NCBI GenBank assembly: GCA_023416745.1
Contig: JAEZHF010000060.1
Location: 1-43,993 of the forward strand
Source: Bacillota bacterium
Lineage (GTDB): Bacteria > Bacillota > Clostridia > Christensenellales > SZUA-584
DNA: 43,993 nt
Reading direction: 5' to 3'
Shown here: positions 33,203 to 40,909 of the stretch, piece after piece
Position numbering within the stretch: the first letter of the stretch is position 1
Layout of the letters: the number at the start of each line of letters is the position of its first letter
The notes under the pieces: generated by a model
What the model saw: the letters and a program-made list of their open reading frames with translations, nothing else
Told to the model about the DNA's origin: nothing
The model's database searches: none
Made by a program: the position numbers and the translations under genes

Positions 33203-33630
33203 TTCCTTCTCTCCCCGTAAATTTTTGTGTAATAAAACAGCGCCCGCGGGGAGCTGCTCCCGCAGCCCCCGCCAGCGCCTGCCACTTTTCGGACGTTTCC
33301 GCGCCCATTATTTCAGCGCACGTACCGTAGGGCGCGGATTCCTATACGCGCCGACCCTTCCTCAAGAAACGCGGCGCGTCAGGGATGCCGCGCCCTACAA
33401 TAATCCGTACCGTGCGCATGCCATACCTGTGGCCTTTGCCAATCGAAGCTGATGCGCAGCACCGATTGAGGAATCTCAACCCGCCTGCATGTAAACGCAG
33501 GGGCGGCCTGTGGCCGCCCGCCAAACCCCGCGTATGCATCGTAGGGGCGGGGTTCCATCCCCGACCGCCACGCTGCACACTTGCCGCAAGGGCAGGCCGT
33601 CTCACCCGCCTCCGCAGCACGCCAACTCCT
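33203..33630. repeat. Repeat-filled gap inside the prophage head operon
   Basis: No gene is seen in these 428 bases. They contain the inverted pair GTAGGGCGCGG (33326-33336) and CCGCGCCCTAC (33387-33397) enclosing about 50 bases, and a second hairpin, CGGGG and CCCCG around TTCCAT, at 33548-33563. The same GTAGGGCGCGG family recurs at 36.6-37.1 kb. These look like mobile intergenic repeats inserted between two head genes. Confidence 0.65.
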
Positions 33631-34041
33631 TTACAGCTGCACCGCCTCGATCTTCACCAAAGCCAGCGCCGCGCCCTCCAGTGCCACAGCCGTCTCACCG
33701 CTGCTGTCCATCAGCGCCACGGTGATCCTGCCCACCGTCTTCACCCTGCCGTCCGCCGCTACCTCGGTCTTGCGCATATACCGTGCCGTGTCGTACAGCG
33801 CGATGTACGCCGCCGATCCCGCGGCCACCGCCACATCGTTGTCGCCCAGCGGCGCGCGCGGCCCTTCTCCCGCCTTGATGCGCACCGTGATCGCCGTCGC
33901 GTTGCCGTTGTCGACGCGCAGCGCCAAACGGGAATCCTTGCCCGTCGTCACCGTCTGTTGCGCCGCCGCCGCTTCCATGTCCCCCGCCGCGATCACATCC
34001 GCCACACCGCCGCTGATGCTGAATTTAGTCATATCCGCCAT
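33631..34041 (-). CDS. Phage head protein of unknown function (capsid-adjacent)
   Basis: This 136-residue beta-rich, Ala/Val-rich protein begins MADMTKFSISGGVADVIAAG. GGAGGGG precedes the ATG. It starts 15 bases after the capsid gene, the usual site of decoration or head-stabilising proteins. Regular strand pattern (LALRVDNGNATAITVRIKAG) without charged helices fits a decoration role. The call is by context only. Confidence 0.65.
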   Translation of the reverse strand: MADMTKFSISGGVADVIAAGDMEAAAAQQTVTTGKDSRLALRVDNGNATAITVRIKAGEGPRAPLGDNDVAVAAGSAAYIALYDTARYMRKTEVAADGRVKTVGRITVALMDSSGETAVALEGAALALVKIEAVQL

Positions 34042-34056
34042 CTGTCATCCCCTCCT

Positions 34057-34896
34057 TTATACTTCCGTCTCGTCGCCGGGCGTCAAATCCACGCGCACCA
34101 GCTCGCCGGGGCGTATCACCGTCGCGCCGTACAGGTGCAGCACCTTGAACGCGTCCGCGAACGTCTTCTCGGGGCTGTACCGCTCGATCATGCTGACGGG
34201 AATCTGCTCGGCCAGCGCCATCGCCTGCCGCGAGAACGCCATGCAGTGGTGCACGTCGCCCGTCTTTCGGATGCTGTTGCTCACATACACCCCAAAGTTC
34301 AGAAAGCTGCCCTTGAAGCCCTTGTCAAACACCTTGTCGTTGGTCTGCTGGAACACGATCTTTCCGAGCACTAGCTTGGTGTAGATCGCGGGCGATATCA
34401 CGAGGAAGCGCTCCTCCTCAAACGGCACGTCCGCCTCCAGCAAGGCCTGCTCCGCCTCGGCCAGCGTGGACAGTATGGACGCCGACGTGACGCCGTCGTT
34501 TGTGATCGTCCTGCCCGCGTCGGTGTAAAACCCCGCAAGGTATTCGTCCAGCGTCTGAGCGAGCGCCTTCTTGGCTTCGCGCACCTCCACGCCGAATATC
34601 TCACCCTGCGCCTGCGCCTTGTCCAGCCTGTCCACCTCCACATTGACGTACTTGGCCTGCGTGATATACAGATCCTGATTGTAGCTGGACTTCTGCTCCA
34701 GCGTGATGTCGGCGCCCGGCGTGTAATCGCGCACGGTGGGGCGTCCCACGCCCGCGATGTGCAGCACGTCGCCCTTCTTGGAAATCTCGCCGATGATGGG
34801 TCCCTTGTACGTCAGGTTTTTGAAAACGCAGTCGCGCCCTCTGTCCGTCATCAGCTCCTTGGCCAGAATCTCCGGCTTGAATCCTTCGTAACCCAT
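34057..34896 (-). CDS. Phage major capsid protein
   Basis: This 279-residue protein has HK97-fold character seen in podovirus-type coat proteins. It starts MGYEGFKPEILAKELMTDRG, with VNVEVDRLDKAQAQGEIFGV, LAQTLDEYLAGFY, FLVISPAIYTKLV and the closing YGATVIRPGELVRVDL. AGGAGGAG precedes the ATG. It follows a scaffold gene, as in most tailed phages, and precedes small head genes. No catalytic motif is expected. The exact capsid family cannot be fixed by eye. Confidence 0.8.
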   Translation of the reverse strand: MGYEGFKPEILAKELMTDRGRDCVFKNLTYKGPIIGEISKKGDVLHIAGVGRPTVRDYTPGADITLEQKSSYNQDLYITQAKYVNVEVDRLDKAQAQGEIFGVEVREAKKALAQTLDEYLAGFYTDAGRTITNDGVTSASILSTLAEAEQALLEADVPFEEERFLVISPAIYTKLVLGKIVFQQTNDKVFDKGFKGSFLNFGVYVSNSIRKTGDVHHCMAFSRQAMALAEQIPVSMIERYSPEKTFADAFKVLHLYGATVIRPGELVRVDLTPGDETEV

Positions 34897-34915
34897 TTAA
34901 ACTCCTCCTGTTAAG

Positions 34916-35599
34916 CTATTGTCTTTTTCCCGTGAGATAAGCCCAGATGCGGCTGTGGTTGCGCTCCAGCTCCGCGGGCGACATCCGCGCAATGGTCTCT
35001 TCGGACAGCGGCTTTTGTGCCGCGTCTCCGGTGCCCGCCGCCCCGCCCATGCTGGCCGCCGCGTTGCGCGCATTGGTTTGCTGCGCCTGCATCCGCCGCT
35101 CCAGCTGTGCCGCCTTGTGAGACAGGTATGCCTCCTTGAGCGGTACGCCGCGCCGCCACTCGTCCATCACGGCGGGCGGCAGCCCGTGCGGGTCCTCGCC
35201 CGGATACGCCTTCATGAACGCCGTGAGCTGCGCGTTGACCACCGCCTGCGCGTCGCCCTCCAACGATCCCTTGAGCGCCGAGAGCGCTTCCGCATCCGGC
35301 AGACCGCGCCGCTGCGCATAGCCCTTGGCCAGCGTTTCCAGCTCGCCATAACCGTCCAGCTTCTTTTCGGCCTCGGACAGCCGCCCGCCGATCTTGTCGT
35401 AGTTCAGCCCCTTCTGGGCGTATTCCGCAGCCGCCTCACGGGTCAGGGGCCGCTCCTCCTTGTTGTACCGCACCGTTAAAAACGGCGCCTCCGCTCCATC
35501 CGCCGCACTCCCCGTGGTTTGGGGCGCGGCTTCCGTCGCCATATCCGGCTGGCTGGCCGGCATCGCCTCGGCCTGTGGCAGGGCCGTTTCATCCGTCAT
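34916..35599 (-). CDS. Phage scaffolding-type protein
   Basis: This 227-residue acidic, helical protein starts at the ATG at 35599 (AAAGGAG seven bases upstream); the longer frame to 35734 has no SD. A disordered Ala/Pro-rich amino end is followed by FLTVRYNKEERPLTREAAAE and AQKGLNYDKIGGRL, a block common in scaffold proteins of Clostridia phages. The C-terminus is basic and helical (ELERNHSRIWAYLTGKRQ), as needed to bind coat protein. It lies directly before the capsid gene. Confidence 0.8.
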   Translation of the reverse strand: MTDETALPQAEAMPASQPDMATEAAPQTTGSAADGAEAPFLTVRYNKEERPLTREAAAEYAQKGLNYDKIGGRLSEAEKKLDGYGELETLAKGYAQRRGLPDAEALSALKGSLEGDAQAVVNAQLTAFMKAYPGEDPHGLPPAVMDEWRRGVPLKEAYLSHKAAQLERRMQAQQTNARNAAASMGGAAGTGDAAQKPLSEETIARMSPAELERNHSRIWAYLTGKRQ

Positions 35600-35627
35600 C
35601 CGTGTTCTCCTTTGCATGTTTTGTGTA

Positions 35628-35662
35628 TCAAAAAAGAGCCCTGTGGTAGAAGGCTCTTTGTT
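35628..35662 (-). terminator. Terminator of the 35683-36477 gene
   Basis: On the minus strand AAAGAGCC pairs with GGGCTCTTT around a ten-base loop, followed by a T-run. Confidence 0.85.
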
Positions 35663-35682
35663 TGCGTGGGTTATACCTGTAT

Positions 35683-36477
35683 TTAATCTGTCAGAGGAAG
35701 CAGCCGCCACCTGAGGCCGAACGCTTTGATCCACGTTCCGTCATACGTTGCCGGATCAGCCTTGTACCCGCCGCAGAAATATACTTCCTCATCATTTAAT
35801 ACTAACGTCGCGCCGTATACAATATTGTCCTGTTCATCCAGCGCAGGCCGCAGATTCATTTCCGTTACCCCCTCAAAAACCATTTCAATTCCGTCACGGC
35901 ACTGGCTTTCAAAAAACATTGTCATCTGCCTGATCTTATCAAATGGCATCATACCGTGGTCCTCTTTATAAACCTTACCCCCGCTGATATAACCAAGTCG
36001 CGTAAGGCATGAATCGTGGAAACCGCCGTATGCGTCCATTAGAGTTTTCACATCCGCCTGAGTGTCCACATAGTTCCACTCCGGCAGCTTCGAGCATACT
36101 CTTTTATCAGCATGCCTGTCATCATCCCAATCGACCACACTCCCGTTCATCAGCGATGCCAGAAGCTCTAAATCCTTAATAAGCCATGCATAGCCCTCAA
36201 ATCCCAAACTAAGAGCAGAGCCTTTTTGTTTCAACTTCTCGTTCAGTGGCGGTAGTGCTTCGCCATTTATTTCAACCCAGTACTGTGGAATTTCGGGCGT
36301 AATTAAATTGATGTTGACTGCTCTGTCCGGCCATGTTCCGCTGCCACTATCAATAAACCTAAGCAATTCTTTTTCTCCTGAAGGTTCCAGAACAAGATAA
36401 CGCTCACGATCAATAACGGCATACACCTCGGATTTGAAGTACTTATCCTTTTCCCTATCGTAAACCCGTACCCTCAT
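35683..36477 (-). CDS. Hypothetical cytoplasmic protein (cargo in prophage cluster)
   Basis: This 264-residue protein starts at the ATG at 36477 (AGAGGT four bases upstream); the frame to 36531 adds 18 residues without SD. Recognisable segments are VRVYDREKDKYFKSEVYAVI, YGGFHDSCLTRLGYISGG (an FHDxxL pattern seen in several uncharacterised families) and EVYFCGGYKADPATYD. It has no signal or membrane segment. It is AT-richer than the phage genes, has its own terminator, and sits between repeats and the scaffold gene, so it is probably an inserted accessory gene. Confidence 0.7.
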   Translation of the reverse strand: MRVRVYDREKDKYFKSEVYAVIDRERYLVLEPSGEKELLRFIDSGSGTWPDRAVNINLITPEIPQYWVEINGEALPPLNEKLKQKGSALSLGFEGYAWLIKDLELLASLMNGSVVDWDDDRHADKRVCSKLPEWNYVDTQADVKTLMDAYGGFHDSCLTRLGYISGGKVYKEDHGMMPFDKIRQMTMFFESQCRDGIEMVFEGVTEMNLRPALDEQDNIVYGATLVLNDEEVYFCGGYKADPATYDGTWIKAFGLRWRLLPLTD

Positions 36478-36536
36478 ATCAACCTCTGAGTTAATTAATG
36501 TCATCATAATACCACAAATATATGGCAGCATCCATT

Positions 36537-37120
36537 TATTCTCTGCTTACATGCCGTACATTTGCCGTATTTCTCCGTAGGGCGCGGCTTCCCAGACGCG
36601 CCGCCTTCGCCTCGGGCAATGTTGGTGCAACAGCACTTGTCGTGCCGTTGTGACATATGGTGCACCGATACTTCCCAGACGCGCCGCTGTACCGGATGAA
36701 GTGCCGCTATATTCCGGAATTCATTGTCCGTCGATGCGGCCTGTGGTCGCCCCGCAACGCACCCCATACTTCCTGTCATCCCGAGCCACGCGAGGGATCC
36801 CCTTCTATCCGCACATGCACCCATGCACCCGTATCTCTCCCTAAAGGCTTCCCCTCGAGGGGAAGCTCCACTCCAAAAAGCTGCGCTTTTCGGGGACCCC
36901 GGGGTGGCGCGCAGCGCCGGATGAGGTGCGCCCTCATCCCACCATCTGCCATTTATGCACCACAGGGTATATCGGCGCGCCAAGGATGTCGCGCCCTACG
37001 TGCCGAGCGTAACGCAGGGACGGGTGTTGACCCGTCCGCCCGTCATTTTATGCACCTGTGCCGCAGGGCGCGTATAAGTGATATCCAATACGCGCCGTTG
37101 CGACGGATGAGGTGTGCCCC
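36537..37120. repeat. Cluster of intergenic repeat elements
   Basis: No gene is seen here. The stretch strings together several repeat types: GTAGGGCGCGG-like units near 36577 and (inverted) near 36995, a TGTCATCCCGAGCCACGCGA-type unit near 36775, the perfect palindrome GCTTCCCCTCGAGGGGAAGC at 36847-36866, GGATGAGG units near 36920 and 37107, and a hairpin GGACGGG/CCCGTCC at 37018-37037. The composition suggests serial insertion of short non-autonomous elements. Confidence 0.65.
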
Positions 37121-37127
37121 CATCCCC

Positions 37128-37496
37128 TTACAGCAGCAGCTTGTTCCGGCCGCCCCTCACCACCTGCGTCCTGTCCGTCAGCTCGTCCGCACTCGGCCCC
37201 ATGCCCAGCAGCTTCTCCGCCCGCGCCAGCAGCAGCGGCGATATCCGCCCCTTCTCCACCGCCTTGCGCAGCGCGTCCATCAGCGCCGCCGCGCCCGCAC
37301 CCGCCACCACGAGGCGCTCGATCTCCTCCGGCACTCCCGCGTCCGCGTCGCCGGAGCGCACGCCCTCCTTGAGCAGCGTCACCAGCTCGCCGCCCAGCGC
37401 CATGCCGCCGCCCGGCCTTTTCGCTGTTTCCGGTATACCAGCCTCGCCGGTAATGCCGCCAGACAATTTTTCTCCCTGTTCCCCGTTCATGTTCAT
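37128..37496 (-). CDS. Small hypothetical protein at the upstream end of the prophage cluster
   Basis: This 122-residue protein has a Gly-rich start (MNMNGEQGEKLSGGITGEAG), then helices (ERLVVAGAGAAALMDALRKA, SPLLLARAEKLLGMG) and a basic end RGGRNKLLL. It lies upstream of the scaffold gene beyond a repeat cluster, in the place where portal or terminase genes would be expected. It could be a phage head protein or a leftover; the sequence does not decide. Confidence 0.55.
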   Translation of the reverse strand: MNMNGEQGEKLSGGITGEAGIPETAKRPGGGMALGGELVTLLKEGVRSGDADAGVPEEIERLVVAGAGAAALMDALRKAVEKGRISPLLLARAEKLLGMGPSADELTDRTQVVRGGRNKLLL

Positions 37497-37542
37497 TCTT
37501 CGTTCCGCCTTTCATTTTTTCTTATATGCCAATTTTCGTGCA

Positions 37543-37576
37543 AAGAAAAAGAGCCCCGTTTCAAAAAGGCTCTCGT
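37543..37576 (-). terminator. Terminator of the DsrE-like gene
   Basis: On the minus strand GAGAGCC pairs with GGGCTCT around an 11-base loop (one mismatch tolerated), followed by TTTTCTTT. Confidence 0.8.
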
Positions 37577-37623
37577 CATTCCGCGCCGCTGTCAGACAAC
37601 GCTTATCCCTTAGCCGGTCACCG

Positions 37624-37983
37624 TTACAGCGCCAGCACCTTCCAGTCCGCTTTGAGCATACCTGAGAACGGCTCGCCGATGTACAGCACGTCGATGCCCA
37701 GCAGCTCCAGCGCGTCCACCACGCCGTAGCGCTCCGCGCACTCCCTGCATGCGGCCACCTCCACGCCCAGATCCAGCATCTCCTTGACCATGCCCTGCAG
37801 CTCCGGGTTCTCCGCCAGCTCCCGTGCCGACGGCCCCCATACGATCAGCCGCACCACGTCGAACCAACCCTTCACCTTGGCGTTTTTGGTGTACATGAAC
37901 ACCATATACTCAGCTGCCTCACTGTCTGCCGTGGTCCACAGCACCGCCAGCTTGCTTTTTCCGTCCGCTCCGTATTCTATCAT
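37624..37983 (-). CDS. DsrE-family (sulfur-relay-like) protein
   Basis: This 119-residue protein has the DsrE/DsrF alpha/beta layout: LAVLWTTADSEAAEYMVFMY, VVRLIVWGPSAR, LGVEVAACRECAERYGV and LLGIDVLYIGEP. Family members carry or sense sulfane sulfur on conserved cysteines. Here ACREC supplies two cysteines in the right region, but the partner DsrF/H subunits are absent. GAGGTG lies six bases before the ATG. It has its own terminator and is likely a chromosomal gene at the prophage border. Confidence 0.8.
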   Translation of the reverse strand: MIEYGADGKSKLAVLWTTADSEAAEYMVFMYTKNAKVKGWFDVVRLIVWGPSARELAENPELQGMVKEMLDLGVEVAACRECAERYGVVDALELLGIDVLYIGEPFSGMLKADWKVLAL

Positions 37984-38074
37984 GGCTGCACCTCTCTTTC
38001 TCCTGCATTATACCGTACCGCCTGAATATGGGCAATAAAAAGTCTTCAGTTTACTGCCAGCCATTCGGGCACTG

Positions 38075-38905
38075 TCAGACTGTGCCATGAATCTGCGTTT
38101 CGTTGCCGCTTAGCGCCAAACCGTCCGGCTCGTAATAGAACCCCGGCGCCACCACGCCGCCCAATATGGCCTTCTGCGGACATATGTGATAGCAGCGTGT
38201 GCACAGCTCGCAGCGTCCCTGCCACACCGGCGTGCCTTCCTCCATCGCGATGTTGCCCACGGGGCACTCATCCGCGCACAGGCCGCAGCCGGTGCATGCG
38301 CCGTTCACAGTATAGCTGGCATCCGCGTGGTTGATCAGCTGTCCCATCGGTGCGCTGCGCGGCAGCCCCGACAACCGTGACAGCTGTTTGACGACCGCGG
38401 GCCGTATCATGATAGGATAAAGCAAACGGATGACGGCCTCCACAGGCCGGTTAAACCCGCGCGACCCCTTCTCCCGCTTGTGCGTGCGCGCGGTGATCTG
38501 TACCAGCCGCCTGTTCCATTTGTCCATCAGCTTCTGCCTGTTTTCCTTCGGCTTTCTGAACGAGTTCTGGGGCATCGGCACCCCGTAAGCCGCGCTCAGC
38601 TTAAGCCCGCCGCGTGCCAGCTCTCGCCGCAGCTGCTTTATCGCCACGCCCGCCGCGCCGCCGTACGTGCACACCGCGAATATGTATGCTGTCTTGGGGG
38701 CGTTCAAATGGCGCGCAAACTGCTCCACGGCCTCGGGCAGCGCCTCAAAATACACCGGAAACACAATGCCCAGCGCCTCTGCCTTTGTGGCCACCGGGCC
38801 GTCCTTTCGACGCGCGATGTCAAAAAGCCGCGCATCCAGCGCAGCGCCAATATCCTGCGCGACCCGCCGCGAATTGCCGGTGCCGGAGAAATACCATATC
38901 TCCAT
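38075..38905 (-). CDS. EFR1-family flavodoxin-ferredoxin
   Basis: This 276-residue redox protein combines an N-terminal flavodoxin-like domain (FSGTGNSRRVA at 6-16, which holds the FMN phosphate) with a C-terminal two-cluster ferredoxin (CTGCGLCADECP, then CELCTRCYHICP). This is the architecture of EFR1 (ferrodoxin-family) proteins common in anaerobic Clostridia, proposed to move electrons between flavin and iron-sulfur carriers. All eight cluster cysteines are present. AGGAGA precedes the ATG. It appears monocistronic. Confidence 0.92.
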   Translation of the reverse strand: MEIWYFSGTGNSRRVAQDIGAALDARLFDIARRKDGPVATKAEALGIVFPVYFEALPEAVEQFARHLNAPKTAYIFAVCTYGGAAGVAIKQLRRELARGGLKLSAAYGVPMPQNSFRKPKENRQKLMDKWNRRLVQITARTHKREKGSRGFNRPVEAVIRLLYPIMIRPAVVKQLSRLSGLPRSAPMGQLINHADASYTVNGACTGCGLCADECPVGNIAMEEGTPVWQGRCELCTRCYHICPQKAILGGVVAPGFYYEPDGLALSGNETQIHGTV

Positions 38906-39016
38906 AAGCCGCCGTCTCCTGTTCCATCTGTTTATGCCTGTACCTTGCAGTATACAGCAGCTGCCAATATATTTCCATAAGAATCAAGTCCGCCTGCTCT
39001 CCGTCCCGCCGTCCGT

Positions 39017-39048
39017 CAAAAGGGCCGGAGTGATATGCTCCGGCCCTC
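39017..39048 (-). terminator. Terminator of the coiled-coil membrane protein gene
   Basis: A ten-base perfect stem (AGGGCCGGAG and CTCCGGCCCT, 39021-39047) followed on the minus strand by TTTTGAC. Confidence 0.85.
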
Positions 39049-39071
39049 TGGATTGGCAGACACTGCTCACG

Positions 39072-39494
39072 TCACGCCGTCAGCAGCTCTATGACCATGA
39101 TGATCACCGACGCGATACCGGGTAATGCGGCGATCAGCGCGATCTGCCAGGTTCGGCGGTTGTTCTGCTGCCGTGACGTGTTCAGCTCAATCGAATCGAT
39201 CTTCTCATCCAGACGGCCAAGCATCTGCTGAACCAACCTGTGCTCTCCGTCAATGCCAGTTTTGATGGCGCTGATACGGCCTTCCATACTGGCCATGGCC
39301 ACGCGCATTTCACTGATCTGGTCCTCCAGCCGGTTGATCCTCTGACTTTCGGCCTGCATGGCTTCGGTGCGCGCGGACAGGCAGTCCGCTGCGTGCAGCA
39401 GCAGTGCCCGGTCCCCGTCGTCCAGCTTCGGCTCCTCCCGGCTGGCAAACTCCCCCAGTTTGGACATCAGTTCATATTCTTCCGTGACCCTCAC
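39072..39494 (-). CDS. Coiled-coil protein with C-terminal membrane anchor
   Basis: This protein is up to 140 residues from a GTG at 39494; an in-frame ATG nine codons later is the alternative, and neither has a strong SD. The body is one long helix with heptad character (RINRLEDQISEMRVAMASME, LVQQMLGRLDEKIDSIELNT) and the last 22 residues form a membrane span (IALIAALPGIASVIIMVIEL). The layout resembles phage hemolysin XhlA/holin accessory proteins but could be a bacterial signalling protein. A TATAAT lies at 39524-39529 on the minus strand. Confidence 0.65.
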   Translation of the reverse strand: MRVTEEYELMSKLGEFASREEPKLDDGDRALLLHAADCLSARTEAMQAESQRINRLEDQISEMRVAMASMEGRISAIKTGIDGEHRLVQQMLGRLDEKIDSIELNTSRQQNNRRTWQIALIAALPGIASVIIMVIELLTA

Positions 39495-39605
39495 CCCATT
39501 TCACTTATTACAGGGTACACTTTATTATATGCATGCATAGTGTCACGTGCATGAACCATTTCCATTTTGGGTAGATGCGGCTTTAGCCCGCTTGCCATCC
39601 CTCTC

Positions 39606-39880
39606 TGTCATGCAGAGCGCAGCGATCCCCCTCACTCCCATGCTGTCATGCAGAGCGCAGCGAAGCATCCCCCACTCCAGTGCGCCGCCCATGGGATTCA
39701 CCTGTGCCCCGAATGGGGTATCGCAAGCTCGGAATGACAGCAGGAGGACAAGTGCGCGAAGCATCCCCCTCACTCCCCTCACTGTCATGCAGAGCGCAGC
39801 GAAGCATCCCCTTCATATGCGCACCGCCCATGGGATTCACCTGTGCCCCGAACGGAGTATCGCAAAGCTCGGAATAACAT
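39606..39880. repeat. Tandem direct repeats of about 97 bases plus partial copies
   Basis: Two long copies (about 39643-39739 and 39782-39878) share TGTCATGCAGAGCGCAGCGA, AGCATCCCC, a variable 15-base middle, CCATGGGATTCACCTGTGCC and TATCGCA(A)AGCTCGGAAT. Partial copies lie at 39606-39630 and 39752-39776. The core belongs to a well-known family of intergenic repeats in Clostridia. The whole 39495-40012 gap contains no gene. Confidence 0.75.
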
Positions 39881-40012
39881 CATGCGCGACCCGCCCCTTT
39901 TACCACAATCCCCGCAGGCGCGGCACCGTTCCATGCGGCCATTTTGATCATTTTAAATCTTTCCCCCCCTTTTGCGGCAAAATATCAGTAAACAAGCGGA
40001 GCGTAACAGGAA

Positions 40013-40675
40013 TTGCGGTATAGTCAACGGGCAAAAACAACAACCGAAGCAAAAAAAATATCCTACAGGAAGCACGTCTGGCTGGCCGCGGTGTCCGTCA
40101 TGCTCTTTGCGCTGCTCGCGCTCTATACGCACGCCGGAGCCACGGTGGGTTTCGAGGGCTGGGTCTACGCCAAAGCCGTGGCGCATATGTCCCCCGCTGT
40201 CACGAGCGTCGTCAAAGCGATCACGCACCTTGGCGACCTCACAGCCGTCGCCGCCTTCTGCCTGCTGCTGATCCTCCTCCCCCGCTCGCGAAAAACCATC
40301 GCCCTGCCCGTCGCGCTGGCCGTGATCGTGTCCGCTGTGCTGAACATCGCGCTCAAGGAGCTGTTTGCGCGGCAAAGGCCGGACATCCTGCGGCTGATCA
40401 ACGAGACCAGCTACAGCTTTCCCAGCGGCCATGCGATGATCAACGCCTCGCTTTACACCATGCTCATACTGATGATCTTTCGGTACATCAAAAGCCGCCC
40501 GCGCAGGCTGGCGCTGGCCGTTCCGTGCGCGCTCACAGCCATATTGATCGGCTTTAGCCGCGTCTACCTCGGCGTCCATCATGCGGGCGACGTGCTGGGC
40601 GGCTGGATCATCGGCTTCGCCCTGTCCGTAATGGTCTATGCGTTCCTCAAAGCGCGCCTGCCAAGCGCCGGATAG
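40013..40675 (+). CDS. PAP2-family membrane phosphatase
   Basis: This 220-residue integral membrane protein has the three PAP2 signature motifs: KELFARQRP (KxxxxxxRP), PSGH and SRVYLGVHHAGDV (SRxxxxxHxxxD). It is thus a lipid phosphatase such as undecaprenyl-pyrophosphate or phosphatidylglycerol-phosphate phosphatase. It has about six membrane helices. The start is a TTG at 40013 with GGAG 11 bases upstream, somewhat long; no better start is in frame. It is transcribed towards the chemoreceptor gene but separated by a 230-base region with its own promoter. Confidence 0.88.
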   Translation: MRYSQRAKTTTEAKKISYRKHVWLAAVSVMLFALLALYTHAGATVGFEGWVYAKAVAHMSPAVTSVVKAITHLGDLTAVAAFCLLLILLPRSRKTIALPVALAVIVSAVLNIALKELFARQRPDILRLINETSYSFPSGHAMINASLYTMLILMIFRYIKSRPRRLALAVPCALTAILIGFSRVYLGVHHAGDVLGGWIIGFALSVMVYAFLKARLPSAG

Positions 40676-40803
40676 CAGGCTGCACCGCGCCGCCGCAGCC
40701 AATCAGTCCTTCGCCGGCGTACCGTGGAATAACGCCCCGGCCACGTCCCATCGCCCAAACAGCATCTCCGCGCTTTTTGCCGGATCGAATGTTAATTTCG
40801 TGT

Positions 40804-40830
40804 TAAGGAAACTGTCCGTAAGAACGATAT
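40804..40830 (+). promoter_or_regulatory. Sigma-28 (SigD/FliA-type) promoter of the chemoreceptor
   Basis: TAAG (40804-40807), exactly 15 bases, then AACGATAT (40823-40830) closely fits the motility consensus TAAA-N15-GCCGATAT. It lies 80 bases before the start. It predicts control with flagella and chemotaxis genes. Confidence 0.65.
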
Positions 40831-40909
40831 ATGAGAATGTAAACAGCGTGTTTTTAATCACACTTTTCATCGTGTCTAACGATTCATTAAAATTCGGGAG
40901 GAATCGCAG

